From positions 1 to 5,279 of the forward strand of contig JAJZMO010000085.1 in the NCBI GenBank assembly GCA_021798235.1: a DNA stretch of 5,279 bases, read 5' to 3'. This DNA is from Acidobacteriota bacterium. Lineage in GTDB: Bacteria > Acidobacteriota > Terriglobia > Terriglobales > Acidobacteriaceae. How positions within the stretch are numbered: the first letter of the stretch is position 1; each line of letters starts with the position of its first letter. A program made the translations under genes and the position numbers. Positions 1-4,983 of this stretch are shown here, piece by piece. Under the pieces are notes generated by a model, which saw only the letters and a list, made by a program, of their open reading frames with translations, ran no database searches and was not told where the DNA came from.

Positions 1-101
1 CGCCAATCCCGATGCGCGCGCCTCCAGTACGGACGATGATCAGGGTGATGGCCTTTGGGATGCGGCCCCTGATCGTGATGTGTATGTGTGCCACCACTCA
101 T
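1..101 (-). CDS. Small His-rich protein, N-terminal part (cut by left edge)
   Basis: A reading frame on the minus strand starts with ATG at 101-99 and stays open to the window edge, giving 33 residues that begin MSGGTHTHHDQG and include HRPYWRRAHRDW. Eight of the 33 residues are His, concentrated in the first 22. A good ribosome binding site, AAGGAA (106-111 on the plus strand read in reverse), sits four bases before the ATG, which supports this start. The pattern of a His-rich head followed by YWxRAHxDW resembles, from memory, small acidobacterial proteins in which a single membrane helix follows this segment; the helix would lie outside the window, so that is inference. Its neighbour upstream, 216 bp away on the same strand, is another His-rich protein. 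Function is unknown; metal binding through the His-rich head is possible. The plus-strand frames over the same bases look like shadows. Confidence 0.6.
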   Translation of the reverse strand, partial: MSGGTHTHHDQGPHPKGHHPDHRPYWRRAHRDW

Positions 102-177
102 TGGGTTCCTTGCAGTCTCCGGCGGTCAATGTTCGGCAAAGCATTGGAGTCGACATGGAAGCAGTTCTGCCCCGCAA

Positions 178-193
178 CCACTTCCACAAGTGG
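178..193. repeat. Short inverted repeat in the spacer between the two His-rich genes
   Basis: CCACTT and AAGTGG form a perfect 6-bp stem around a 4-base loop, within the 216-bp spacer (102-317) downstream of the 117-aa His-rich gene and upstream of the left-edge gene. No T-run follows on either strand, so it does not look like an intrinsic terminator. The rest of this spacer shows nothing I can name. Confidence 0.25.
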
Positions 194-317
194 AGAGCGC
201 GAAGCTGCAGTGCTAGGGCGTGTAAAGGATAGGCAGAGTTTTTCCCCTGAGTTGGCTCCCAGTACTTAGACCCATGTGCGGCACCGCAGCGCGCTCTTGT
301 TCGACTTACTCAATGAG

Positions 318-671
318 TTATGCTGCAGCTTCCAGCTTGCCGTGATCGTCGCAGTGCTTTTCGTGCGGATGATGCAAGTGCCCTTTCACAAGATAGTCCG
401 TATGATCTCCATGCGGCACAGCCTCATGCCCGCACTTGGGGCCGTGAACGTGTTTCTCTTCATGAGCACCGCAGTTATGCTCCGGCGTACACTTTTCTGG
501 ATTTGCGGCATTGATGGACAGCTTGTGTTCCTCAACGTGCTTTCCGTTGACGTGATGCATGTGCCCATCCTGGAGATAGTCCGAATGGCCCTCATGTTTT
601 ACGGCGGTATGGCCACAGTTCGAACCGTGAACGTGTAAGCGTTCCTCATGCTTAATGGATGTTGCTGGCAT
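318..671 (-). CDS. His/Cys-rich repeat protein, probable metal-binding
   Basis: This 117-aa protein holds 24 His and 5 Cys. It consists of two copies of a 37-residue unit, residues 13-49 and 74-110, with 21 of 37 positions identical. The shared pattern is HVHGxxCGHxAVxHxxHxDYLxxGHxHHxxxKHxxxH. The linker (50-73) adds C61, H65, C67 and H70. There is no signal peptide or membrane segment, so it is probably cytosolic. The ATG at 671 is preferred because GGAG lies nine bases upstream (681-684); the TTG at 686 is the alternative and would add five residues. From memory, similar two-unit proteins occur in proteobacteria as small hypothetical proteins, often with unreliable names, and I know of no assigned role. 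The spacing of His and Cys suggests binding of zinc, nickel or another transition metal, for storage, buffering or delivery; this is inference. A 7-1-7 palindrome lies just upstream. The gene is followed on the same strand by another His-rich gene and preceded, 255 bp away, by the amylase. Confidence 0.85.
   Translation of the reverse strand: MPATSIKHEERLHVHGSNCGHTAVKHEGHSDYLQDGHMHHVNGKHVEEHKLSINAANPEKCTPEHNCGAHEEKHVHGPKCGHEAVPHGDHTDYLVKGHLHHPHEKHCDDHGKLEAAA
342..635 (-). repeat. Intragenic direct repeat coding the two His/Cys units
   Basis: Two 111-bp segments, 342-452 and 525-635, lie exactly 183 bp apart in the same frame and encode the two 37-residue units. Parts are still clearly alike in DNA, for example GATAGTCCG and CCGTGAACGTG at matching places. 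Other parts have diverged at many sites, which points to an old internal duplication rather than a recent one. Confidence 0.85.
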
Positions 672-691
672 AGCTTGTATCTCCAATCATC

Positions 692-706
692 GCAAATTGA
701 ATTTGC
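692..706 (-). promoter_or_regulatory. Perfect 7-1-7 palindrome upstream of the His/Cys protein
   Basis: GCAAATT, a central G, then AATTTGC form a perfect 7-1-7 inverted repeat. It ends 20 bases before the ATG at 671 and 7 bases before the GGAG ribosome binding site. Fur-family regulators (Fur, Zur, PerR) commonly bind 7-1-7 inverted repeats, and a metal-binding protein would be a sensible target. However, the bases match the classical TGATAAT half-site at only three of seven positions, so the regulator is inferred from geometry and context alone. No clear -35/-10 pair was seen around it. It could also be a short mRNA hairpin, although a one-base loop makes that poor. Confidence 0.45.
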
Positions 707-715
707 ATTCCAGGG

Positions 716-746
716 TGCTCGCTCGCATTCCTATTCGAGCGGAGCA
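716..746. repeat. Imperfect inverted repeat in the leader of the His/Cys gene
   Basis: TGCTCGCTCG (716-725) pairs with CGAGC (736-740) and GAGCA (742-746), with one unpaired G at 741 and a 10-base loop. It is 45-75 bases upstream of the ATG at 671. It could be a second operator or a hairpin. No T-run follows on the minus strand, so it is not a normal terminator of the amylase transcript. The remainder of 747-926 is AT-richer than its surroundings and shows no gene. Confidence 0.35.
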
Positions 747-926
747 TCCCTTCCATGCAACTCCAATCTAGGCTGGCTCAAATTCGATTGCTGTTTCTTT
801 TTAGACGAGCTGCACTGTAAGCGCCTAAGATCCTCACCGAAGTCATTCTGTCTTGGGCACTATAACTGGAATTAATTTTCCGCGCTTATATCCGATGCAA
901 AGGTTTTCCTGCTCTTAAGCCACAGC

Positions 927-2246
927 TCAGGCCGGAGCATACACACAATATCCTCGTGGCGGGGCTGGGAACTCTGCGTTCCCTTCTGCATCGGTTGTAC
1001 GCTCATCGGGATGGGCCGCGTCGTGGCCCTCCCATGCTACCGGCATGAATTTCTGGTTGGCCCACTTTGTCCTCACGGATGTGCCGCTCCACTGATTTCC
1101 GAGATTGTTCAGTACATAGATCAACCCACTCTGCGTTTCCGTTCCGTGTCGCTGCAGGATGTACAGATCGGGATCGACGTGAAGAATCGTGGACTCACCC
1201 CCCGCATAGCGATGATGCACATTGATCAGCGCGTCAATTCCATTCGGCGTGCGCGGCCGTGCCAGTTCACAATTGAAGTAGTCCCACCAGAAGATGCACG
1301 GGTATCCGTCCCCCGTCAAAAGAAACGAATACCCAAGCATCTTGTCATGGACAACCTCATTGCCACCCATGTCGTGATTTTCGGTGAAGGTGACCGCATT
1401 GAATGGACGCTTGGCCGAAACAGACTCACCATCAGACAGCTTGCGCAGGTCATAATTCGGCGTGTCGCAAACATCTTTGAGCTTGTACCGCAACGGAAAG
1501 TCGAACGCAGCGATCTGATGATCGGTGACTGCCCGTACGCGATCCAGCCAATTGTCGATGGCCTCAGATCCGGACCAATACTCCCCCACCACAAAGGGGG
1601 TGAACTCGCGTCCATCTTTCTTTTGATACTGATACTTTGCGAGCAATCCGATCATCCACGCCTCAAAACCTTTTGCGAAATCAAATCGAAAGCCATCGAA
1701 ATCAAGCTCTTCGATCAACATGCGCGCATACTCAAACATTGCCGCATACACGCGAGGATTGCGATGGCAGAGGTGCGGAAATTCTGCGAACCTTTCCCCT
1801 TCGATGATCGTCCGTTCATAGCGGCTGGGATGAAAGCAGTTCCAGTCGCGAGGAAACTTCCCGCTCTTCGGCGTGAACTTTGTCCATCGCTTCTTGCCGT
1901 CCAACGGGTTCGTCTCTTCCCCGTCGGCACCAGAATTATGGTTGATCACCATGTCGGCAATCGCACCGATATTATGCTTTCGCATGAGCTGAATGAGTTT
2001 CTCCAGTTCAGCGCGATTGCCATACAGGGTTTTTACAGACCCCTTTTGATCCAGATCGCCGAGATCGAAATAATCGTAAGGATCATAGCCATTCGAAGTA
2101 GGGTTTGCAGCTTTGCTGACGGGAGGCAGCCACAGGGAATTGATTCCAGAGGCTGCCAGTTGCGGCACCTTCTCCGCAAGGTAGTTCCACCACTCTCCCT
2201 GCTTGTTTTCCTTGATCGGAGCATCCCAGTAAAACGCCTGCATCAT
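927..2246 (-). CDS. Alpha-amylase family glycoside hydrolase (GH13)
   Basis: This enzyme of about 439 aa is predicted to cut alpha-1,4-glucosidic bonds in starch, glycogen or maltodextrins. Counting from the ATG at 2246, the four GH13 motifs are DMVINH (98-103), GFRFDFAKG (185-193, nucleophile D189), VGEYW (acid/base E222) and FTENHD (D292, transition-state stabiliser). The (beta/alpha)8 barrel is followed by a C-terminal beta domain ending PPRGYCVYAPA. The FDFAKG and GEYW forms resemble plant and archaeal alpha-amylases (GH13 subfamilies 6 and 7, from memory) rather than secreted bacillar enzymes. No signal peptide is visible, so it probably acts in the cytosol on stored glycogen or imported maltodextrin. 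The start is uncertain. The frame is open to an ATG at 2396, but those 50 extra residues look unlike this family, whose homology begins near VMMQAFYW. A GTG at 2249 is also possible. AGGGAG lies 15-18 bases upstream, rather far. Base composition is plainer and less GC-rich than cysK-cysE. Confidence 0.92.
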   Translation of the reverse strand: MMQAFYWDAPIKENKQGEWWNYLAEKVPQLAASGINSLWLPPVSKAANPTSNGYDPYDYFDLGDLDQKGSVKTLYGNRAELEKLIQLMRKHNIGAIADMVINHNSGADGEETNPLDGKKRWTKFTPKSGKFPRDWNCFHPSRYERTIIEGERFAEFPHLCHRNPRVYAAMFEYARMLIEELDFDGFRFDFAKGFEAWMIGLLAKYQYQKKDGREFTPFVVGEYWSGSEAIDNWLDRVRAVTDHQIAAFDFPLRYKLKDVCDTPNYDLRKLSDGESVSAKRPFNAVTFTENHDMGGNEVVHDKMLGYSFLLTGDGYPCIFWWDYFNCELARPRTPNGIDALINVHHRYAGGESTILHVDPDLYILQRHGTETQSGLIYVLNNLGNQWSGTSVRTKWANQKFMPVAWEGHDAAHPDERTTDAEGNAEFPAPPRGYCVYAPA

Positions 2247-2532
2247 CACTGCCGTTTTCGCTTTCTCCCTTTGGAGTCGTTGGTTCAATCTTCGGCATCG
2301 CGTTTCTGCATGTGTGGGAGTCTTGATCTCTAGACCGATCCCCCATCGAGTCGAAGCCGTTGCCGAACCGCAAGTTTCCCATCGTGTCGCGTGCAACCAA
2401 TGGAGCAGGGCTTGCGCTGAAACACAGCGCGTACACAGGGGAAATAAATAGGCGCCAAGCTACATTGCTGACGCCACAAAATATCCGTCGTGCCACCAGC
2501 GGATAGTATCCTGCTGCGGAACCGCAAAGGTT

Positions 2533-2546
2533 GAGCAGTTCTGCTC
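2533..2546. repeat. 14-bp palindrome in the divergent region
   Basis: GAGCAG and CTGCTC are perfect inverted copies separated by TT. It lies about 190 bp before the cysK start and 290 bp from the amylase start. The symmetry suits a dimeric regulator, but it matches no operator consensus I know, so its role is open. Confidence 0.3.
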
Positions 2547-2698
2547 GTGCATCGTGGCAAGTGACTCGTATTTGTGAATGCAAAATTCGGTAAAAATCTG
2601 GTCGAAAAAAATGGACGCCCCCAACCTCTGCGCATAGCTCGCCTCTGGAAAGCGTGTTTTTTGGTGGGGCATTTTCCATGCTCCAAGCCAGGCAAACG

Positions 2699-2719
2699 CG
2701 GTATGCTTCCGATATACCG
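2699..2719 (+). promoter_or_regulatory. Inverted repeat directly before the cysK ribosome binding site
   Basis: CGGTAT (2699-2704) and ATACCG (2714-2719) are perfect inverted copies with a 9-base spacer. The right arm ends four bases before the cysK Shine-Dalgarno sequence. The element could be an operator close to the transcription start, or an mRNA hairpin that affects access to the ribosome binding site. The arm contains TATACC, which could serve as part of a -10 box, but no -35 fits. A sulfur- or cysteine-responsive regulator is a guess from context. Confidence 0.35.
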
Positions 2720-2723
2720 TTTT

Positions 2724-2730
2724 CGGAGGG
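2724..2730 (+). promoter_or_regulatory. Ribosome binding site of cysK
   Basis: CGGAGGG lies five bases before the ATG at 2736 and is the strongest Shine-Dalgarno match in the window. It fixes the cysK start at 2736 and rules out the upstream in-frame start at 2574, which would add 54 residues with no family resemblance. Confidence 0.85.
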
Positions 2731-2735
2731 AATCC

Positions 2736-3707
2736 ATGAAGATTGCTGCAAGCGTAACGGATCTGATCGGCGGCACGCCGCTGGTTCGCCTCAACCGCGT
2801 CACGGCAGGCTGCAAGGCCACCGTCGTCGCCAAGCTGGAGAGCGCCAACCCGGTTTGCAGTGTGAAAGACCGCATTGGCAACGCCATGATCGAAGCCGCA
2901 GAGCGCGAGGGAAAGATCACCCCCGGCAAGACTGTGCTGATCGAGCCGACCAGCGGCAACACCGGCATCGCCCTGGCCTTTGTGGCCGCAGTCAAGGGAT
3001 ATGAACTCATCCTGACCATGCCGGAGACGATGAGCATGGAGCGCCGGATTCTGCTGTTGGCCTTTGGCGCAAAAATCGTTCTGACCCCGGGCGCGAATGG
3101 CGTCAAAGGCTCCATCGCCAAGGCCGAAGAGCTGCTGCGCGAGATTCCCAACAGCTACATGCTGCAACAGTTCAACAACCCGGCCAACCCCAAGGTTCAC
3201 CTGGCGACCACTGGCCCTGAGATTTGGAATGACACCGACGGCCAGGCCGACTTTCTCATCTCTGGCATCGGCACCGGCGGCACGCTGACCGGCGTCAGCG
3301 AGTACATCAAAGCGCGCAAGCCCAGCTTCCGCGCCATTGCCGTCGAACCAGCCGACAGCCCCGTGCTCTCTGGCGGCAAGCCCGGCCCACACAAGATTCA
3401 AGGCCTGGGCGCGGGCTTTGTGCCCAAGGTGCTCAAGACGGAGCTGATCGACGAGATCATCACCGTGACCAATGACGACGCAGTGGCCATGGCGCGGCGC
3501 ATGCCCAAGGAAGAAGGCCTGCTGGTCGGCATCTCCGCCGGCGCAGCCGTGCATGCGGCGGTACAGGTGGCGCACAGGCCAGAGAATGCCGGCAAGCTGA
3601 TCGTTGCCATCATCCCCAGCTTCGGCGAACGCTACCTCTCCACCATTCTCTTTGACGAGTTGCGCCAGCAGGCCATGCAGACGCCAACCTCGCCTGTGAC
3701 TCTATGA
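2736..3707 (+). CDS. cysK: Cysteine synthase A (O-acetylserine sulfhydrylase)
   Basis: CysK is a cytosolic PLP enzyme that makes cysteine from O-acetylserine and sulfide, the last step of assimilatory sulfur metabolism. At 323 aa it has the usual length. Visible motifs are [10 protein letters not shown] near the N-terminus, SVKDRIG with the PLP-binding lysine K44, the substrate loop PTSGNTG (71-77), [12 protein letters not shown] (144-155), the phosphate-binding GTGGTLTG (179-186), [15 protein letters not shown] (214-228), and [10 protein letters not shown] near the C-terminus. The [12 protein letters not shown] stretch favours CysK over CysM and over cystathionine beta-synthase, and no CBS domains follow. 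The start is set by a strong ribosome binding site. The stop overlaps the cysE start by four bases (ATGA), so the two genes are almost certainly co-transcribed and translationally coupled. The GC-rich third-codon positions match cysE. An inverted repeat upstream of the ribosome binding site may regulate it. Confidence 0.97.
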   Translation: MKIAASVTDLIGGTPLVRLNRVTAGCKATVVAKLESANPVCSVKDRIGNAMIEAAEREGKITPGKTVLIEPTSGNTGIALAFVAAVKGYELILTMPETMSMERRILLLAFGAKIVLTPGANGVKGSIAKAEELLREIPNSYMLQQFNNPANPKVHLATTGPEIWNDTDGQADFLISGIGTGGTLTGVSEYIKARKPSFRAIAVEPADSPVLSGGKPGPHKIQGLGAGFVPKVLKTELIDEIITVTNDDAVAMARRMPKEEGLLVGISAGAAVHAAVQVAHRPENAGKLIVAIIPSFGERYLSTILFDELRQQAMQTPTSPVTL

Positions 3708-4465
3708 AGTGGACGCACGCCATCCGCGAGGACATTCAATCGGTCTTTGACCGGGATCCCGCGGCTTCTTCGCTGGCAATGGTGCTGTTTTGCTATCCGG
3801 GCTTGCACGCGGTGTGGGCACATCGCGTGCATCACTGGCTGTGGTGCAAAAACCGCAAGCTGGCCGCGCGCATGCTCTCGCAGCTCGCGCGCTTCTGGAC
3901 GGGCGTCGAGATTCATCCCGGCGCGCGCATTGGCCGCCGCCTGTTCATTGACCACGGCATCGGCGTGGTGATTGGCGAGACGGCCATCATCGGCGACGAT
4001 GTGACTCTGTATCAGGGCGTCACACTCGGCGGCACGGGCAAGGAAAAAGGCAAGCGCCATCCCACGCTGCGCGACCGCGTTTTTGTGGGCAACAACGCCA
4101 ATATTCTCGGCAACATTACGATTGGAGAAAACTCCCGCGTGGGCGCTGGCTCCGTCGTGCTGCGCGATGTGCCGCCGGATTCGACCGTCGTCGGCGTGCC
4201 CGCGCACATTGTCTATCAAGAAGGCAAGCGTGTTTTAATTACCGATCCGCACCAGATCAACGATCCACTCTCCGACGTGTTGATCGCGCTGGGGGAAGAG
4301 GTCAAGCATCTGAAGACGCGCTTGGAGAAATTGGACGGAGAGTTGCAACAGGCGCGCACCCAGGAGCCGGCCAGTTCTTTGCAGGCCGAAGAACAGGAGC
4401 GCGCGCAGTATCGCTGCGAAGTTGGCATTCGCTCGGATTACTTCCACATGGGCGAAGGAATTTAG
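3704..4465 (+). CDS. cysE: Serine O-acetyltransferase
   Basis: CysE transfers acetyl from acetyl-CoA to serine, giving the O-acetylserine that CysK uses. The 253-aa protein opens with [15 protein letters not shown] and [17 protein letters not shown], typical of the short CysE form that lacks most of the helical N-terminal domain of the E. coli enzyme. The left-handed beta-helix of hexapeptide repeats spans about 66-170. Catalytic candidates are D83 and H84 (FIDHG) and H119 (RHPT), equivalent to D157, H158 and H193 in E. coli. Then follows a region with heptad spacing of hydrophobic residues (L189, L193, L196, V200, L203, L207, L210, L214), a likely coiled coil. A polar stretch leads to the end, YFHMGEGI. 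E. coli CysE ends YGDGI, the tail that inserts into the CysK active site, so docking to the neighbouring CysK is likely. The ATG overlaps the cysK stop (ATGA), which makes expression coupled. Feedback inhibition by cysteine is usual for the family but cannot be read here. Confidence 0.97.
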   Translation: MKWTHAIREDIQSVFDRDPAASSLAMVLFCYPGLHAVWAHRVHHWLWCKNRKLAARMLSQLARFWTGVEIHPGARIGRRLFIDHGIGVVIGETAIIGDDVTLYQGVTLGGTGKEKGKRHPTLRDRVFVGNNANILGNITIGENSRVGAGSVVLRDVPPDSTVVGVPAHIVYQEGKRVLITDPHQINDPLSDVLIALGEEVKHLKTRLEKLDGELQQARTQEPASSLQAEEQERAQYRCEVGIRSDYFHMGEGI

Positions 4466-4482
4466 CTCCCATCGAAAATTGT

Positions 4483-4507
4483 CCGCAGGCAGGGGACAGC
4501 GCTGCGG
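4483..4507. repeat. Inverted repeat after cysE
   Basis: CCGCAG (4483-4488) and CTGCGG (4502-4507) are perfect inverted copies around a 13-base loop, beginning 17 bases after the cysE stop. An overlapping alternative pairs TGTCC (4480-4484) with GGACA (4494-4498). No T-run follows on the plus strand, so it is at best a weak or factor-assisted end of the cysK-cysE transcript. Read on the minus strand, the alternative stem is followed by AATTTTC, but no minus-strand gene is there to end. Confidence 0.3.
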
Positions 4508-4534
4508 GATGATTTCGTGAGCAGCGTCACGCAT

Positions 4535-4551
4535 TGCGCGTCCAACGCGCA
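4535..4551. repeat. GC-rich inverted repeat just upstream of the cytochrome c -10 box
   Basis: TGCGCG and CGCGCA form a perfect 6-bp stem around TCCAA. It covers the place where the -35 box of the predicted cytochrome c promoter would be (about 4547-4552). It could be an operator or activator site, or a terminator stem lacking a T-run. The position favours a regulatory role, but this is inference. Confidence 0.35.
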
Positions 4552-4569
4552 TAGAGGCAAACCAAAATT

Positions 4570-4575
4570 TATAAT
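4570..4575 (+). promoter_or_regulatory. Candidate -10 box for the cytochrome c gene
   Basis: A perfect TATAAT lies 54 bases before the ATG at 4630, in an AT-rich patch within a GC-rich neighbourhood. The hexamer 17 bases upstream (GCGCAT) does not resemble TTGACA, so the promoter, if real, is probably weak on its own, needs an activator, or uses another sigma factor. It would start a transcript near 4582 separate from cysK-cysE. Confidence 0.45.
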
Positions 4576-4629
4576 GAAGATTAGGGGCAGCACCTGCTTG
4601 GTTCCCCAAGCTCTGTCGAAAAGGATGCG

Positions 4630-4983
4630 ATGGTTATGCAGCAGCGCAAAGCATTTTTTCTATGGAATGTATGCTGGCTTTTTCTAGCACTATCGCTTGC
4701 CACCACGTTGCAGGCTCAAAATGCGGGAGCCAACCTGTTTAATGGCAAATGCGCGCATTGCCATGGGGTCGATGGGCTGGCCAACACGGCGGCAGGCAAG
4801 GCGCAACATGTTCCGCCCTTGACCGCACCCGATGTGCTGAAGATGACGGATGCAGACCTGACGTCCATCATCACAAACGGCAAGGACAAGATGCCATCCT
4901 TTGGCAACCGGCTGACGGATGCGCAGATTCAAGAGGCCGTCGGCTACATTCGCACGCTGCAAAAGCAGACAAAGCAGGATTGA
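4630..4983 (+). CDS. Secreted monohaem cytochrome c (class I)
   Basis: This is a small electron carrier of 117 aa exported by the Sec pathway. Residues 1-29 form a signal peptide, with a basic residue or two, a hydrophobic core (about 8-26) and a probable cut after LQA (29|30). The mature domain of about 88 residues carries the haem site CAHCH (C41, C44, axial H45) and a likely distal ligand M88 in KMPSFG. It ends with the usual C-terminal helix LTDAQIQEAVGYIRTL. It therefore acts in the periplasm, perhaps passing electrons to or from a respiratory complex; the partner cannot be told. AAGG (4621-4624) lies five bases before the ATG at 4630, which favours it over the in-frame ATG at 4636. The stop shares one base with the next start (TGATG), so the downstream gene is translationally coupled. 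Resemblance is to the short cytochrome c_6/c_553-like domains also found fused to dehydrogenases, but here it stands alone. Confidence 0.92.
   Translation: MVMQQRKAFFLWNVCWLFLALSLATTLQAQNAGANLFNGKCAHCHGVDGLANTAAGKAQHVPPLTAPDVLKMTDADLTSIITNGKDKMPSFGNRLTDAQIQEAVGYIRTLQKQTKQD

Larger units (their letters stand above)
2247..2735. other. Divergent intergenic region between amylase and cysK
   Basis: About 490 bp separate the minus-strand amylase start from the plus-strand cysK start, so promoters for both should lie here. The first 150 bases (2247-2396) are open in the amylase frame but do not look like protein of that family or like a signal peptide. Visible elements are a 14-bp palindrome (2533-2546), a run of seven A (2605-2611), a run of six T (2657-2662) with no good stem before it, and an inverted repeat just before the cysK ribosome binding site (2699-2719). 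I could not pick a convincing -35/-10 pair for either gene. The open frames that cross this region are extensions of cysK or its antisense and carry no recognisable domain. Confidence 0.7.

Noticed and set aside
2..232. Plus-strand frame open from the left edge that could be the end of a gene
   Set aside because: It has no family resemblance and ends in a basic, low-quality stretch. The minus-strand frame with a good ribosome binding site and His-rich start explains the region better.
276..638. Plus-strand frame of 120 codons opposite the His/Cys gene
   Set aside because: The apparent hydrophobic, Met- and Val-rich sequence comes from reading His codons (CAT, CAC) in reverse as ATG and GTG. 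The regular repeated His/Cys pattern on the minus strand is the real signal.
2083..2299. Possible frameshift at the amylase N-terminus: a frame starting MPKIEPTTPKGESENG reaches the amylase start in another frame
   Set aside because: That start has no ribosome binding site and the amylase frame itself is open with its own start codons. A frameshift cannot be shown without a homologue alignment.
1011..2333. Plus-strand open frame of 440 codons across the amylase
   Set aside because: It lies exactly opposite the amylase, which has all GH13 motifs. Its own translation shows no domain and is rich in Arg, Ile and Leu, as expected of an antisense frame.
2655..2662. T-run before cysK as an intrinsic terminator
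   Set aside because: No convincing GC-rich stem precedes it, and no plus-strand gene upstream would need it.
2460..3575. Minus-strand open frame of 371 codons across cysK
   Set aside because: It is the antisense of a clear cysK and its translation (Gly-, Ala-, His- and Asp-rich) is typical of a GC-rich shadow frame. The part beyond cysK has no recognisable domain.
3632..4219. Minus-strand frame of 195 codons across cysE
   Set aside because: It is the antisense of the clear cysE hexapeptide repeats and has no domain of its own.
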